From positions 29,547,600 through 29,611,599 of the forward strand of contig CM045762.1 of NCBI GenBank assembly GCA_025200525.1: a stretch of 64,000 nt of DNA, read 5' to 3'. The notes under the pieces were generated by a model. It saw only the letters and a program-made list of their open reading frames with translations, searched no databases and was not told the DNA's origin. Every line of letters starts with the position of its first letter. Position 1 is the first letter of the stretch. A program made the translations under genes and the position numbers. The DNA comes from Camellia lanceoleosa (taxonomy: Eukaryota > Streptophyta > Magnoliopsida > Ericales > Theaceae). This document shows positions 22,411 to 34,644 of this stretch, piece by piece.

Positions 22411-23135
22411 TAGGGGTGGTTACAGTTCGGTTTTGGACGATTTGTGGATTGGTTTGGACTCGCTCGCGTACATGCGGTTTGAAAAAAATTCAACCCGCAA
22501 CCACCGACAGTGCGAGTTACGATTTGTGTGGATAAGATTCGTAAATGTGTGGGCAGCTGCAAGTAGTTTGTAAATTACACTTTTTTCTTTACAAATTTAT
22601 TTTGGAGTTTTTTTTTTCCCATTTTATAAATATTTATTTTGGGCTCTTTTCCCTCCAATTTTCTAAAATGCTCCAACATTAATAATTAATTAATTACAAC
22701 TTATAAAATTAAAAACACAATAAAATCAATTTTTAACGCAAACAAATTATTCAAAATCCTAAACTTTTAAATCAAATCATAAACTAACACAAGGACATAT
22801 TTCAAAATCTTAAACTAGATCATCAATCTCATTCATTATTTACTACCCAACAATACAATTAAAGTAAAATCATTCAAAAATCTAAGCTTACCTAAAAGTA
22901 ATTATTCATTAACTTTTACATTCATTCAAAATGCAATAATTAAATAACAACAGTCCAAGTTTTAAAAATAAAAATAAAAATCTAAGTGCGGGTGCGGGTT
23001 AAACCCGTAACCCGCAATCATGTCATATTCCAAACTGCATCTGTCCGCATTGTGTCTGCGAAACTGCTTATTTGTATGCGGATCGATTCGAGTTTGGCGA
23101 ATTCGGCGATTCGGATAACCTTATGCCCAGCCCTA
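22411..23135. mobile_element. hAT-type non-autonomous element, 725 bp
   Basis: Starts TAGGGGTGGTTACAG and ends, inverted, TAGGGCTGGGCATAAGG. Flanking 8-bp direct repeats CTATATAT (22403-22410) and CTATATAC (23136-23143) match at 7 of 8. An 8-bp target duplication with TAGGGGTG-type ends is typical of hAT elements. Both ends carry GC-rich subterminal blocks with CGGATT/GCGGGT repeats around an AT-rich core. The element at 59973-60630 shares the ends and layout. Confidence 0.8.
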
Positions 23136-23143
23136 CTATATAC

Positions 23144-24150
23144 ACATCCAATGAGATCATATTGATTATGTTTGGTTTAGTTTTAAAACATGATTTGGAT
23201 AAAATAAAAAATAAATAAAAATTGTTGGGTTAAAAAAATTTTAAAATACAACTTAAAACTCAATTTTCTCTCTCCTCTCTTGTTCTCTTTTTTTTTTTTT
23301 TAAATTTATAAATCAATTAATCATTTTTTCTCTTTCCTCTCTCTTTCTCTCACGGTCTACAAATCAATCAATAAAATTTTCTCTCACACCCATCAATTTA
23401 ATGAAAAAAAATTAAATTTTTTTTTTTAAAATCATCCCAAAACTATTTTCAAAATTTTATAATCAAACAAATTTTCAACTTTCAAAACTCTTTTTAACAA
23501 CTTATCTTTTAAAATATAATTCAAAACTCATTCCACTACTTTCTTATTTTTAGTACTATGTAATTCTTAAAACCCTTGCTATTAATTAGAAATATCATTA
23601 ACTCAAAATTCTTGAAAAACAGAATAACTACTCGAATAGGAGAGAAAGGTGTTGGCGCACATTGTCTCCACATATTCTGATTTTGAAACTAGTTTGTTAA
23701 AAAAAATCCAGTAATGCTATAAATACTAATTTTTATATTAACTAAATACCAATTAGATATAATATCAGGTAGAATTATATTAAGTTGCAAAACTTATATG
23801 TATATCTTATATCTTAGTTAATATATTAATTGATGCACTAATTATGATTAACAATCACTATTGAAAATAGATCGTTGTTAACCATACAACCGTTTCTCCC
23901 CCAAAAAAATACACATAAATATCATAAATAATGTTATATACATTAATAGATATATGAATTAGTGTATTAACAGATGATATGATATAATTTTTAAAATTTT
24001 AAATATTTATAATTTATATAATAAATATGATCAATAATAATATTATCATATATATTAATACACTCATTAATCTGCTGAATGGGACATGTAGCATCACGAA
24101 ATATCAGAGGCCCACGGTTTTTCAAAGATGGGATCACAACCGGGTCCTTT
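23144..24150. other. AT-rich intergenic stretch, no gene seen
   Basis: Contains TTTAGTTTTAAAACATGATTTGG-type sequence with an inverted counterpart near 23500 (AACAACTTATCTTTTAAAATA), suggesting a degraded inverted-repeat element at about 23160-23550, and a poly(T) at 23289-23302. Borders not resolved. Confidence 0.45.
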
Positions 24151-24159
24151 TAAACTATT

Positions 24160-25440
24160 CCACGCCGCGTAAATAAATTACTCACTCTGCCCCTTACGCG
24201 GCTCTCACACGTTGAATGGGGGTTGTAGTCGTTGTGCAACTTGTATAGCAATAATTGTTGCGTAAAATTTTATTTTGATAATTTAAATTATTTTATTTTT
24301 AAATGGTATTGAATAAAATATTTTTATAAAAAATCAAATAAACCGGATATAGATAGATTCTTCATCAACTTATATTTATATTTAGTTTAATACTTATATA
24401 TTTATTTTTTTATATATACAAATGCAAGTTAATGAAAAGTCTATCGATATTTGATCAATTTGATTTTTGACAGATATGTTATCCTTGATATTTTTTAAAA
24501 ATTGAATAGTTCAAATCATTAAAATGAAATCCAACATAATTTTAATGAGCTGTACGACAATCACTGTTGTACAAGCTGCACAGCAATGACTCTTGATCCC
24601 ATTGAATGGAGTAATTATTCTATTTGAGGAGAATTTCATGTTGGTGGTTTATTGAATTAATGGTAGGAGTTAAGAATTATATGGTGTTAAAAAGAAGAAA
24701 ATTATGAAAAAATGACATTATCTCATTGGATGATCATATGGCTATGTGGTCTTCCACGATTTTCTACACATCCTTAGTCTTCCTGATCCGTAAGATAATT
24801 TCAACATTCAACTCGTAATAATTTGTTCACTCCAAATAAAATTTAAGAGCTGATTTGAGAATTGATTTTTTTCAGTGAATTTTTTTAAAATCTTTTTAGA
24901 AAAGGATATATAATATATATAAAAAAAGAGTATGATTTGATCATTTATAGTGATTTTTATTTTTATTTTTTTGTTAAAAACTTAACTAGTCAAATTGGCT
25001 TAAGTGTGTGAACAAATTTTATACTACTCATTTTTTTGAATTAAATATTAATTTAAAAAAATCATTTTAGAAAATTTGAACTCTTATTTAATTGTATGTA
25101 TTGGAATATTCCTCTGTACCATTTAATTTTTGATTCTTAATATTTTTTCAAACATAACATTACAAAAATAAATCTTACCATTTTAATTAATAAAAATTAA
25201 ATTAAGACATGTTATCTTTTTCTCTCAAGAACAATAATTTTTTTATTCAACGACAAAGATTGCACACAAATAAGGTACTAATATAGAAATAAAAAATACA
25301 TACAAAAAATTTGTATTCCAGATTAGATGTGTATCTTTCAATATGTTTATTTACAAAATCATATTACTACGTCATTTTTGTAATGATAATGACATTTTAA
25401 AAATAAATTCATTACATTTGTTTATATAACATTACTATAC
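24160..25440. repeat. Diverged duplicate of the region upstream of the exchanger gene
   Basis: Blocks here recur in the same order at 39552-40760: the segment ending TACGCGGCTC (24160-24211 against 39552-39596), the AATTTGTTCACTCC block (24821 against 39621), the stretch with ATTGGAATATTCC...ACCATTTAATTTTTGA (25100-25135) and the one with TTATCTTTTTCTC...GATTGCACA (25213-25266), to ACATTTTAAAAATAAATT (25392-25409). Each copy has its own insertions: a MULE-type MITE at 24220-24600 here and a palindromic element at 40054-40477 there. Confidence 0.65.
24220..24600. mobile_element. MULE-type fold-back MITE, 381 bp
   Basis: The two halves are long inverted repeats: GTTGTGCAACTTGTATAGCA...TTTGATAATTTAAA on the left against, inverted, GCTGTGCAGCTTGTACAACA...TTTAATGATTTGAAC on the right. 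GTTGAATGG (24211-24219) and ATTGAATGG (24601-24609) form a 9-bp target duplication, 8 of 9 identical, the size used by Mutator-like elements. Relatives: 31182-31554, 46744-47082 and partial copies at 49390-49600 and 61750-61860. Confidence 0.7.
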
Positions 25441-25691
25441 CTATAATAGATAGTATATAGAGGGAATTACTTGACCGTTGAACATGGAGAAAATAATTAC
25501 ATATGGTGGGAATATAACTTTTTATATGAAATGAATTTTTAAAAAAAGGAAAAAAAAAAGAAAAAAAAAGAAGAAGTTAAACTCCACCTTCTTATAATTA
25601 TTTTTGGCCTTTTAGGCTGAATAGTAATAAAGGAATTGTAAATTACTGAGATTAGTGAAAAAATAATTTTTTTTGACTATTCCATTGACTT

Positions 25692-25793
25692 TTTTTTTTT
25701 TTAAAGAAAAATCCTCTCTACCCTTCCTTAAGTCCAAGGTAGCGCCTCTTGCAGAGATCACCAGGGTGTTCTGTTAGCCGTTCCGAGCGAGGA
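25692..25793 (-). mobile_element. 102-bp retroposed fragment with 17-bp target duplication
   Basis: Flanked by GACTATTCCATTGACTT (25675-25691) and GACTATTCCACTGACTT (25794-25810), 16 of 17 identical. The insert starts with a T-run (poly(A) on the minus strand) and then reads non-repetitive, GC-richer sequence ending GCCGTTCCGAGCGAGGA. Long target duplications plus a 3' poly(A) are the mark of LINE-driven retroposition. I do not recognise the source RNA; a GGCTAACAG weakly resembles a pol III A box but no B box is visible, so it may be a 5'-truncated LINE, a SINE end or a processed transcript. Confidence 0.7.
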
Positions 25794-25810
25794 GACTATT
25801 CCACTGACTT

Positions 25811-27415
25811 ACATAATGCATACAATAAATTTTCACCACCGCTAAAATACATTTGATTTGGAATTTTCAAAAATAGTTTTTAATTTATATTTTTGTATTT
25901 TTAATATTTCCTTAAATTTTTTATTAATTCTTTTTACTTTTTATATTCACTTAATCTTGATACACTTAAAAAGTATAAAATTTATACAATTTTTTTCTCA
26001 AAAATTAATTGAATACAACAAAATATGAAAAAGTTCTAACTTTATATATATATATATATATATTTTTGTATTTGGCAAAAAAAAATTTAAAAAAAAAATA
26101 TTATATTTTTAAATGTATTTAGATTAAACGAATCTAAAAATAAAAATTTGCATAAAATATTTTTTAAAAAAGCCACCAAAAAAAAAAGAGAAGAAAGGAA
26201 AATTGAGTTAAACCAGGGTGATATTTTTTTCACTATTTCACCTATTTATAATTTTTTGATTCCCCATATGCATGAGAAATTATATGGTACATACTCCCTC
26301 TAGGGTGCATATCATATATATCTTTTAGTTATAATTTTTATATTATTAATTACGACACATTGTGATGTTAATTATGATATTATTTTTATTATAATCGAAG
26401 AGTTATTTAGTTATATCTCATGTAATATTTTGTTATAACTCAATTTTTTTTAATTATGATTTCAATAGTTACAGCCTTTTTTTGGAAAGTTGTTATTTAA
26501 AAATTCACTGAAAAAACCCATTCTCAAAATTTATTTTAGGTTTTTATCCACATAGCAAAAGTGATGATTTTTTCAACTATCACTATTGCGTGCTAAAGGA
26601 AAGCGTAACATAGATTTTGTACTGCAAACTTCTGAATTTGAAATACACTCTAATGCAGTTCTGCAAAATAGTAATATGTTTGTAATTAAAAATAAAATTT
26701 TTAAGATAAATTTTTAAGCGTAAATTATACTTTATCCTTTTTATATTTGATTACATTTTCACTTTGGCCCTTAAAATTTATTTTTTTCCCACTTTAACCT
26801 TTCATGTTAAAAGTTTTTCTCACTTTACTCTTAAAGCTAAATTCTGTTTAAAATTATACAGAAAATGTCACGATAACTATCACATAACATAAATAATATA
26901 TTATTATATCATAATTTAAGTTTGTATTAATAAAATATTTTTATATTACGTGGCTGTCAATATATCATTTTTGTCTAATTTTGAATAAAAATGAATTTTA
27001 CAAGTAAATTAGGAAAAACTTGAAACAAGAAAAAAAAAAATAAATAACTATATGATTGGACGTGGATAATTATATATTTGAATCATATTTGTTTTAAATA
27101 AAAGGATGACAAATATAATTTTAAGAATAAGCATTCATTTTTTGTAATATAAACTTCATTCAAATCATCAAATATTTTAATTTTTTTAGATGAATATTCT
27201 ATTTAATGAGTTCTGAAAAATAAACGATCAGATTACAAAATTGGTCCCAAAATAAATTTACCAAACATAAACACTATCTCAAATTATGATGTCTTTTAAC
27301 TTGAAAAAAATCAAACCTATTTCAAAAAGCCATTGCTGTTATACTCCATCAGTAAAGTAATAAATCAATTTATTATTATTTTAAAAAAAACTATTGTACC
27401 CGTATTAATGTTATT
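25811..27415. other. AT-rich intergenic stretch, MITE remnant at about 26280-26490
   Basis: The 26280-26490 portion (GGTACATACTCCC...GGTGCATATC...GTTATAACTC) resembles the GGTACACA-type repeats at 19170 and 48545. The rest is poly-A/T-rich with no gene or RNA recognised. Confidence 0.45.
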
Positions 27416-27762
27416 TGGATAAATTACAAATACACCATTTAAGATTTGATTAAAATGCAAATAGCTCTCTGTAATTTTGAAAATTACAATCCATCCCCTG
27501 AAATTTCTAATTTCATAACAAATCGTTCTTTTTATTAATAAATTATTAAATCAATTAACTGTTTTTAATGATTTTAAAAATATATTTCAATTAATAATTT
27601 AGGTAATTTTATTATTGTATAGGAGAGTAATTATGAATTTTATTTTTTTAATTAATTATGTTAAATAAAAAATTCTAATAAGGTGATATTTATAATTTTT
27701 TAAACCACAGAGAGTAATCTGTATTTTAAACAAATCTCAAGGAGTGTACTTGTGATTTACCT
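27416..27762. mobile_element. 345-bp hAT-like MITE, copy 1
   Basis: Ends TGGATAAATTACAAATACAC and, inverted, AGGTAAATCACAAGTACAC. Flanked by perfect 8-bp duplications ATGTTATT (27408-27415 and 27763-27770). The interior (TCATAACAAATCGTTC, ATTATTGTATAGGAGAG) is shared with copies at 44203-44547 and 57293-57637. Confidence 0.75.
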
Positions 27763-27883
27763 ATGTTATTTTAAGAAGTTAATTAAACTTTTTAATTTTT
27801 TTTTAAAAAATGTTATAAAAAAAAAAGAGAGTAGAGAGTTCAAGTTTTTAAATGGCATACAATTCAACTAAGTAAATTAATTT

Positions 27884-28957
27884 GGTGCCGTTTGGTAACA
27901 TTTACGTTTTTAATTTTCTGTTTATATTTATAAAAATTTAAAAAACTGAAATAAAAACTTGTTTGGTAAAATTTTTGATTTATAAATCAGTGATTTCAGT
28001 TTATAAATTTGGCCAAAAAATGAAAATACAAAAAATGTGTTTTCGTTTTGAATTTTGAGTTTTTTTTTTTTACCACCCAACACTAGCCACCACCCGCCAC
28101 CATCACCCACCACCACCACCACCATTCACCACCACCTGCCACCACCACCTACCACTTGCCACCACCACCCATCCCTCGCCACCACCGCCATCCACCTGCC
28201 ATCCACCAGCCACCAGCCACCATCCGCCACTACCATCTACTGCCCGTCACCACCACCAGCTACCTACTTGCCACCACCACTCACCACCCACCTGCCACCA
28301 CCATCCACCACCTACCACCACCAGCCACCCACCCGCCACTACCACCAGCCACTTACCACTACCACCACCACCCACCCGCCACCACCACCCACCCGCCACC
28401 GTCACCCACTCATCTATCTACCCACCACCACCACCCGCCACCTACCCAGCACCACCCGCCATCCGCCACCCACCTGTCACTACCACCCACCACGCGCCAC
28501 CACCACCCACTCACTACCCGCCACCGCACCCACCCACCCATCCGCTACCACCCACCACCACCCGGCCACCCACCACCCGCCATCGTTACCCACCCACCCA
28601 CCACCACTCGCCACTCCACCCACCACCACCCGTCATCTGCCACCCACCTACCACCACCACCCGCCGCCACCACCACCACCACCACCCACCACCCACTCAC
28701 TACCACCCACCCACCCACCAACCACCACCACCCACCCGCCACCACCAGCTACCTACCACCTACCGTCACCACTTTCCACCACCGTCTTCCGCCACCACTT
28801 GCCATTTCTCACTTTTTTTTATATTTTAATTTTTTTTAAATATTTTGTCAATTACCAAACGCGTTTGTAGTTTATGTTTTTCTAAAAATAAACAAAAAGC
28901 AATTTATAAAATTTTTGTAAATATAAATTGAAAATGTAAACGTTACCAAATACATTC
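27884..28957. mobile_element. MITE with long inverted ends carrying a CCACC minisatellite
   Basis: Left end GGTGCCGTTTGGTAACATTT, continuing ACGTTTTTAATTTTC, pairs with the inverted right end GAATGTATTTGGTAACGTTT, continuing ACATTTTCAATTT. The arms extend about 50 bp and more. The centre is the minisatellite at 28072-28805. The outermost six bases of the two arms do not match well and no target duplication was found, so borders are approximate. Confidence 0.6.
28072..28805. repeat. CCACC-rich minisatellite, 0.73 kb
   Basis: Almost pure repetition of CCACCACCACC, CCGCCACC, CATCCACC and related variants on the plus strand, with hardly a G outside CG or TG. It makes long spurious frames rich in Pro, His and Thr (271 and 227 residues). 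These have no domain, signal or intron structure and are treated as non-coding. It lies in the centre of the inverted-repeat element at 27884-28957. Confidence 0.9.
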
Positions 28958-29362
28958 TTTGTGATTTGAAAAGTTAGTTAAAAGGGGATTTTTAATTTTT
29001 TTTATCTTTTTATATATAAAAAAAATATATAATTTGAAATAAATTAAAAATTAATTTTTAAATATCTTGCCAAATTGCCGCTCTTTCTTTTGTTGGAAAG
29101 CGACATTACTTTAATGTCTCCAAATTCTGATTTTGAAATCATTTCCCTCGAAAAATCATTGTTAACCGTACAAAAGTCCAAAAAATTAGAAAAAAAGGAC
29201 AAACGTCAAGCACACGGTGTGGAGTCCGGATCCACTCTTCGCCACCGGGCAACGGTCCAAATTTGGCCACAGCATTCTGTTCAAAATGTGCCATTGAGAT
29301 TAGTTTTTTTTTTTTTTAAAAAACAAATTAACTCATTAATGACACGTCCCACTATTCAGTCA

Positions 29363-29365
<3 letters not shown>

Positions 29366-29406
<41 letters not shown>
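29366..29406. repeat. (CT)n microsatellite
   Basis: About 20 uninterrupted CT units; the matching place in the right arm (30821-30850) is an interrupted GA run, so the tract has changed length since the arms formed. Confidence 0.9.
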
Positions 29407-29411
<5 letters not shown>

Positions 29412-29512
29412 CTAATAAAAAAATTAATTTTTTTTATAATTTTTTTCATTTAACTTTCTTAAGATATACTTCCTTCATTTCAAAATTTAATCTCTTATTC
29501 TATTTTTTATTA

Positions 29513-29880
29513 AGATAAATTACACTAGCCCCCTAAGATTTGGTCTAATTACATTGCATCCCTTGACGTTCTGAAAATTACGTTCGCACCCCTGTAATTA
29601 ATAGTCTCATTTCACAAACCCCCTTACTTATATAAAGGCAATAACTCTTAATAAAAAAAAGAGAAAATTACATTGAAAAAAAAGGTAAAGCAAATGAAAA
29701 GGGAAAAAAATAATAGAGCAAATAAAGTAAAGTAAAGAATGAAAAAAGAGAGTGCATGAGTTCAATATCTTCATTCCGTCTAAATAATTACAATGACAGA
29801 GGGGTTAGTATAATTTTCCAAACGTCAAGGGTGATATGTATTAAACCCAAACTTTAGGGGGTGTAAGTGTAATTTACCCG
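29513..29880. mobile_element. hAT-like MITE nested in the left arm, 368 bp
   Basis: Ends AGATAAATTACACTAGCCCCC and, inverted, CGGGTAAATTACACTTACACCCCCTAAAGT. A perfect 8-bp duplication TTTTATTA flanks it (29505-29512, 29881-29888). The right arm of the host element preserves the empty site (near 30700-30725). The TAAATTACA ends relate it to the 345-bp family. Confidence 0.8.
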
Positions 29881-31181
29881 TTTTATTATTTCAAAATATT
29901 AGTCTATTTTCAAAAATTAAGGACAAAAATAGTATAAATTTTCTATTTTGTCATTCTTTTAAATTCATTAATAATATAAAAAGTACAATTATGACAATTA
30001 ATATTCTCCAAAAATTATACTATCAAAGGGTAATTTTGAAAAATTAATTTTTTTAAAGTGCAATAAATGTACTATAAAAAAAGTTAAATTCTTCAAAATA
30101 GACTATTATTTTGGGACGAAGAGAGTATATATATAATTTTTAATATAAAATTTTAATTTTATCATTTCTAATAAAAAATTCAAAAAACTGTTTTAATTTT
30201 TTTCATTTTATTTTCACAAAACATAAATATATATATATATAATTTTTAATATAAAATTCTAATTTTATAAAATTAGTATCATTGAAAATATACCTTTGAA
30301 ATAAGACTAATATTAAATATATTTAATAAAAATTTAAAATAAAGAAAAAGTGTATTTGGTTTGCACCTATGCATAGATTAAATTTGTGTTTTAAAGAAAA
30401 TAAAAACATATTTGATTTGCACCTATGCACAAATTGAATTTGTGTGTTTTTTTTATTTCCTTTAAAAAAATTATAAACTCATTTGGTTAATAAAATTAAA
30501 TTAAAATTCATTATTTTTATATGATTTTTTTTAGAATGAAGATTCTTTTTGAGAATTTTAAAAATTATCTTTTGATGATATATTTTTTGAAAAATATCAA
30601 TTATCATAATTGTACTTTTTATATTATTAATGAATTTAAAAAAGGAGCAAAATAGAAAAATTATATTATTTTTATCCTCAATTTTTGAAAATAGACTAAT
30701 ATTTTGAGATAATAAAAAATAAAATAAAGGACTGAATTTTGGGACAAAGGACGTATATCTTATGAAAATAAAATGAAAAATATTAAAATAGTTTTTTAAA
30801 TTTTTTATTAGAAATAAGAGAGAGAGAGAAAGAGAGAGAGAAAAGAGAGAGCGTGAGTGAATGGTGAGACGTGTTGTCAGTGAGTTAATTTTTTTTATTT
30901 TTAAACTAATCTCAGCCACACATTTTGAATGGGATGTTGTGGCCCAATCTGAACCGTTGCTTGGTGGGGAGGCAAGAGAGGAAAGATGGAGAGGATCCAG
31001 ACTAGACAGTGTGGTGTTTTGTAAAGTTGATAAAAAGTTAGCTTTTTGGCTTTTTTTAGTCCATTTTGTCTTTTTATGAATAAAAAATGTAAGAGGTAAT
31101 GTGACCCAAAATAGATAAAAAGCTAAAAACTGACTTTTTTTTTTTTACTTCCCAAAAGACTCTGATGTTCTTTTTGGATTT

Positions 31182-31554
31182 GGGTAATTGCTGGAGCACA
31201 ACAAGTACTGTTATGCTACTTTATAAGTTTATTTTGGATTTTATTTTAATAATTTGAATTATTTATATTTTAAAACATATTGAGTATAATATATTTATAA
31301 AAAAATCAAATTAATTGAATATAGTTAACTCTTTCATTCACTCACATTTATATCTACAAAATTAAATGATATTGTGATTTAAAGTATTAAAATGAATATA
31401 AATGTAAGTGGACAAAAGAGTTAACGATATTCAATTAAATTGATTTTTTATAAGTATGTTCTAATCAATGTATTTTAATATGTGAATGGTTCAAATTATT
31501 AAAACGGATCCTTAAATGAGCTCATAGGGCAGCACAGTAGTGCCTAAGCACCCC
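31182..31554. mobile_element. MULE-type fold-back MITE
   Basis: Left arm GGGTAATTGCTGGAGCACAA... through TTATTTTGGATTTTATTTTAATAATTTGAA. The right arm, inverted, is GGGGTGCTTAGGCACTACTG... through GGATCCGTTTTAATAATTTGAA. The arms are about 170 bp and meet in a short centre near 31370. Same family as 24220-24600; no clear 9-bp duplication here. Confidence 0.6.
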
Positions 31555-33503
31555 AAATTTTATTATTTTTAAAAAAAAAAAAATGATTGAGAGCTCTAAA
31601 AAAAAAAACTCTAAACGGGTAAAACCCACCTGGGATGTGTGTTATTGTCATGTGACGTGTGGTTTTTTTTTTTTTCCTTACCACATGGGTAGAGCTCTAT
31701 GTTATTGCTTTGTTTTTAGAGCCACCTACCGGATAGTGGAGATTGAAAAATTATTTATAAAAGTATGATAAATATTATAAATATTAGTAATTATAATTAT
31801 AATTACATACATTTTTTTACTTTTTTGAAAATAGTTTTTTGATCCCCACTGTTCAATAATTCTTTCATTTTTTTTAGGACGAATTACATTAACAATCGAG
31901 AAATTATTTATTGTCTTAGGAGCAAATCTAGGTGGTATCCCAATTTATATATTATTGGTTGAAATAGTAAGTCCCACTACCTACTTGTCTCTTATGGGGA
32001 GACAAATAGATACTTGTCCAAATATAAATGGTGTGGAACAATGTTTCTAAGGCAATGAATAATTTCTCCTAATAGTTCCTCTAATTCAGAGTTTGTGTCA
32101 CTTTGGTCACTAATTTTTTAATTGTGATACATTTGATTTTAAATTTTAAATTTTGTTCCAAATAAGGACAATAAAAGATATTTCCTTTGCAAACTGTCCA
32201 TTCTAAGGATAAAAGTAGTTATACAACTTATTTTGTATTGGTTAATTTGTATATTTTTTGAAATGTAATAGCCTTATTTTTAATCAATAATGTTGGTACT
32301 TTCTTGGTTATAAAGTTTCATTTGGTTTGGTTTTCAAAATCTATTTCCATAAATTTTTTCTAAGAAATTAAAAATTAAATTGGTGAAAAAAAAAAAATTA
32401 AAATCTCATTATTGGATGGTATAAATAATGAGATTAAGTATATTTTTGTATTGGTTAATTTGTATATTTGTATATTTTTTGAAATGTAATAGCCTTATTT
32501 TTAATAAATAATGTTGGTACTTTCTTGGTTATAAAGTTTCATTTGGTTTGGTTTTCAAAATCTATTTTCATAATTTTTTTCTAAGAAATTAAAAATTAAA
32601 TTGGTGAAAAAAAAATTAAAATCTCATTATTGGATGGTATAAATAATTTTTTTAAATTAAATTTGTTTTTTGATATTTATCTTCATTAAATTAATTTTTA
32701 TTTTTTCAAAAGTCAAGCATGGTGGCAATTTTGATATCATTATTAAACCAATCTATTAAATTAAAAAATTCAAAAACTAAAAACATTTCATATATTAAGT
32801 ATATCGATTATACATTAAAAACTTAATAACCATCCATTACATGATAACTATCCAAAAATACCTGTTAACAAAAACAACCATTTATTACATGGTTAACCAT
32901 CCAAAAGTATTAACAAAAATAACCATCCACTAGTGCATCTCCATCAAAATAGTCAAATTTTTAGTTAAATTTTAACTAAGTCTATTTTTCTGTTTTAGCT
33001 TACCATCTTTTCAAATATATTCTCCAACAAACTCTTTATTCTTTATTTCATTTGTTGAGTCTTCTTTTCCTAATTATATGTAACCAGTGGTTTGATATTT
33101 AACTAAAGTAGGTAGTCAATAATTGAATTTGATAGAATGTGTTTCTATAGTTTGGTGCTATAAAATAGCCAAGAGAAAGCTCTAATGAGCTTGATGATGA
33201 TGCTCTTACATAATCAACATCTACACACAAACTAAAAATTAATTTAGTAAAAAGATAAAAATGTAAAAGATTTATCATTATTATATAATTTTATCTTTGG
33301 TGGGCAGAAATACTTTTAAAAAATTAAAAAAAAAAAAACTTTTGGATATTTATTTTTGTCAAATTAGTTTATAATGACGACTTTACTCTTAAAATTGAAT
33401 ACGATATTTTCAATTATCCTTATTTAAAACGAGATTTAAAATTCAAGATCAAATATATCATAATTGAAAGGTCATGGACCAAAATGATACAAGTAAAGAT
33501 GTA
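31555..33503. other. AT-rich intergenic stretch, no gene seen
   Basis: Starts with a GAGCTCTAA-type short MITE remnant (about 31581-31725, with AGAGCTCT at both ends). It holds the 213-bp tandem duplication at 32231-32650. The remainder is AT-rich, with no coding or RNA gene recognised. Confidence 0.5.
32231..32650. repeat. 213-bp tandem duplication
   Basis: The unit TTTTGTATTGGTTAATTTGT through TTGGATGGTATAAATAAT occurs at 32231 and again at 32444 with very few differences. This is a recent direct duplication in otherwise diverged DNA. Confidence 0.85.
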
Positions 33504-33508
33504 AGAAA

Positions 33509-34644
33509 TGTTGAAACAATCTTTTGTGTAAAATAAATAACTTGAAATCAAATAACAAATAAAAATAAATTACTTACATAATTTATTTACTGAAATGAAA
33601 AAGTACAAAATAGATCAAGTCGAGTGTATGACACTCTGTCCTTAAGATAGATTCGTCCCGATTCAGTATTTACGGATAAAAGGCATTTATCTCTTAGGAT
33701 ACAATGATCTATACAAATTGTAGTAACACTCTAAACAATCTGTACGACGAACCAAACATGTGTTCTATACTTTCAGAATTTTTTCTAAAAATAATATAAA
33801 GAATATATCTATGCAAAAGAGCAAAACTGAAGGGAAACAAGAAAGTTTTTAGATTTTTCTAGATGTCAAACTTCTAGAGAAGTCTTGGTATTTATAAGGC
33901 CGAACAGGTATGAATTCAAACCGGAACAGATATGAATTCAACTAGAACAGATGCAAAACAGTTTTAAATCTGTTGGAAACTACTAGACAGTTTTAAATCT
34001 GTCTGAAACTGTTCGGAACTGCTGGGCAGTTTTCAAACTGTTTAGAATAGTTTAAACTGTTGGAAAATGGACTAAAAAAGGGCACTATTTGGACAAAAAA
34101 ATTTAGCGTAAAAATTAAATAAACTCTGTTTAAAAATTCAAATAATTTTCCCGCAAGAATTTGAAAAAATTCAAATAAATTTTGTCCAAAAATTTTTGTT
34201 AGGATCGACCCAACCCACAACCCATACCCGCGCCTGGCACAGCCGATCTGATGGCGGCGTGCGCACGCATAGTGGTTTGAGCCAAAGGCCACTTTGTCCA
34301 TAACTCCTCCCTTTTACAAACTTGGGGTGCCCCTTGGAGCCCAACCCAAGTGTTGCTACCTATAGCTCATAAACATATACAAGCTCTCTTAAAGTTTCAA
34401 TGTGGACAACTATTTAAAGGAAACCCACTTTTGACTCTTCAATTTCTTATTCTACGAACCCGAAAATGATGTCAAGTTCCCATTCACTCATAAATGATTT
34501 TGATAAACCATTTGCACTGTGTGACTTGCCATGCGGCAAGGAACACGTCACCTTTTTGAACCCATCGCAAAAGACGTGTGGACCCCACTCAAATTTGGGC
34601 TTAAAGTTGGCCCAAAATAAGCTTATAAAACCATAATTCCAACA
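33509..34644 (-). repeat. 3' LTR of the copia element
   Basis: On the plus strand it runs TGTTGAAACAATC...CATAATTCCAACA. Aligned to 37474-38736 it shares GTATGACACTCTGTCCTTAAG-type blocks, the ATACAATGATCTA and GAACCAAA segments, and AAACTTGGGGTGC near 34320. It lacks the nested MITE of the other LTR. Confidence 0.85.

Larger units (their letters stand above)
29223..31003. mobile_element. 1.8-kb inverted-repeat element with a nested MITE
   Basis: Outer ends AGTCCGGATCCACTC and, inverted, AGTCTGGATCCTCTC start arms of several hundred bases. Shared blocks include GGCAACGGTCCAAATT...GGCCACA / AGCAACGGTTCAGATTGGGCCACA, TGAGATTAGTTT, the CT-repeat followed by TTATTTCTAATAAAAAA, and CAAAATATTAGTCTATTTTC. 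The left arm is split by a 368-bp MITE (29513-29880) that the right arm lacks. The centre (about 30060-30480) is AT-rich with internal duplications and no coding. Target duplication and superfamily not determined. Confidence 0.6.

Noticed and set aside
28055..28870. 271- and 227-residue frames rich in Pro, His and Thr, as a possible cell-wall protein
   Set aside because: They are produced by the CCACC minisatellite, are open in two frames at once, lack a signal peptide or any non-repeat domain, and lie inside a MITE.
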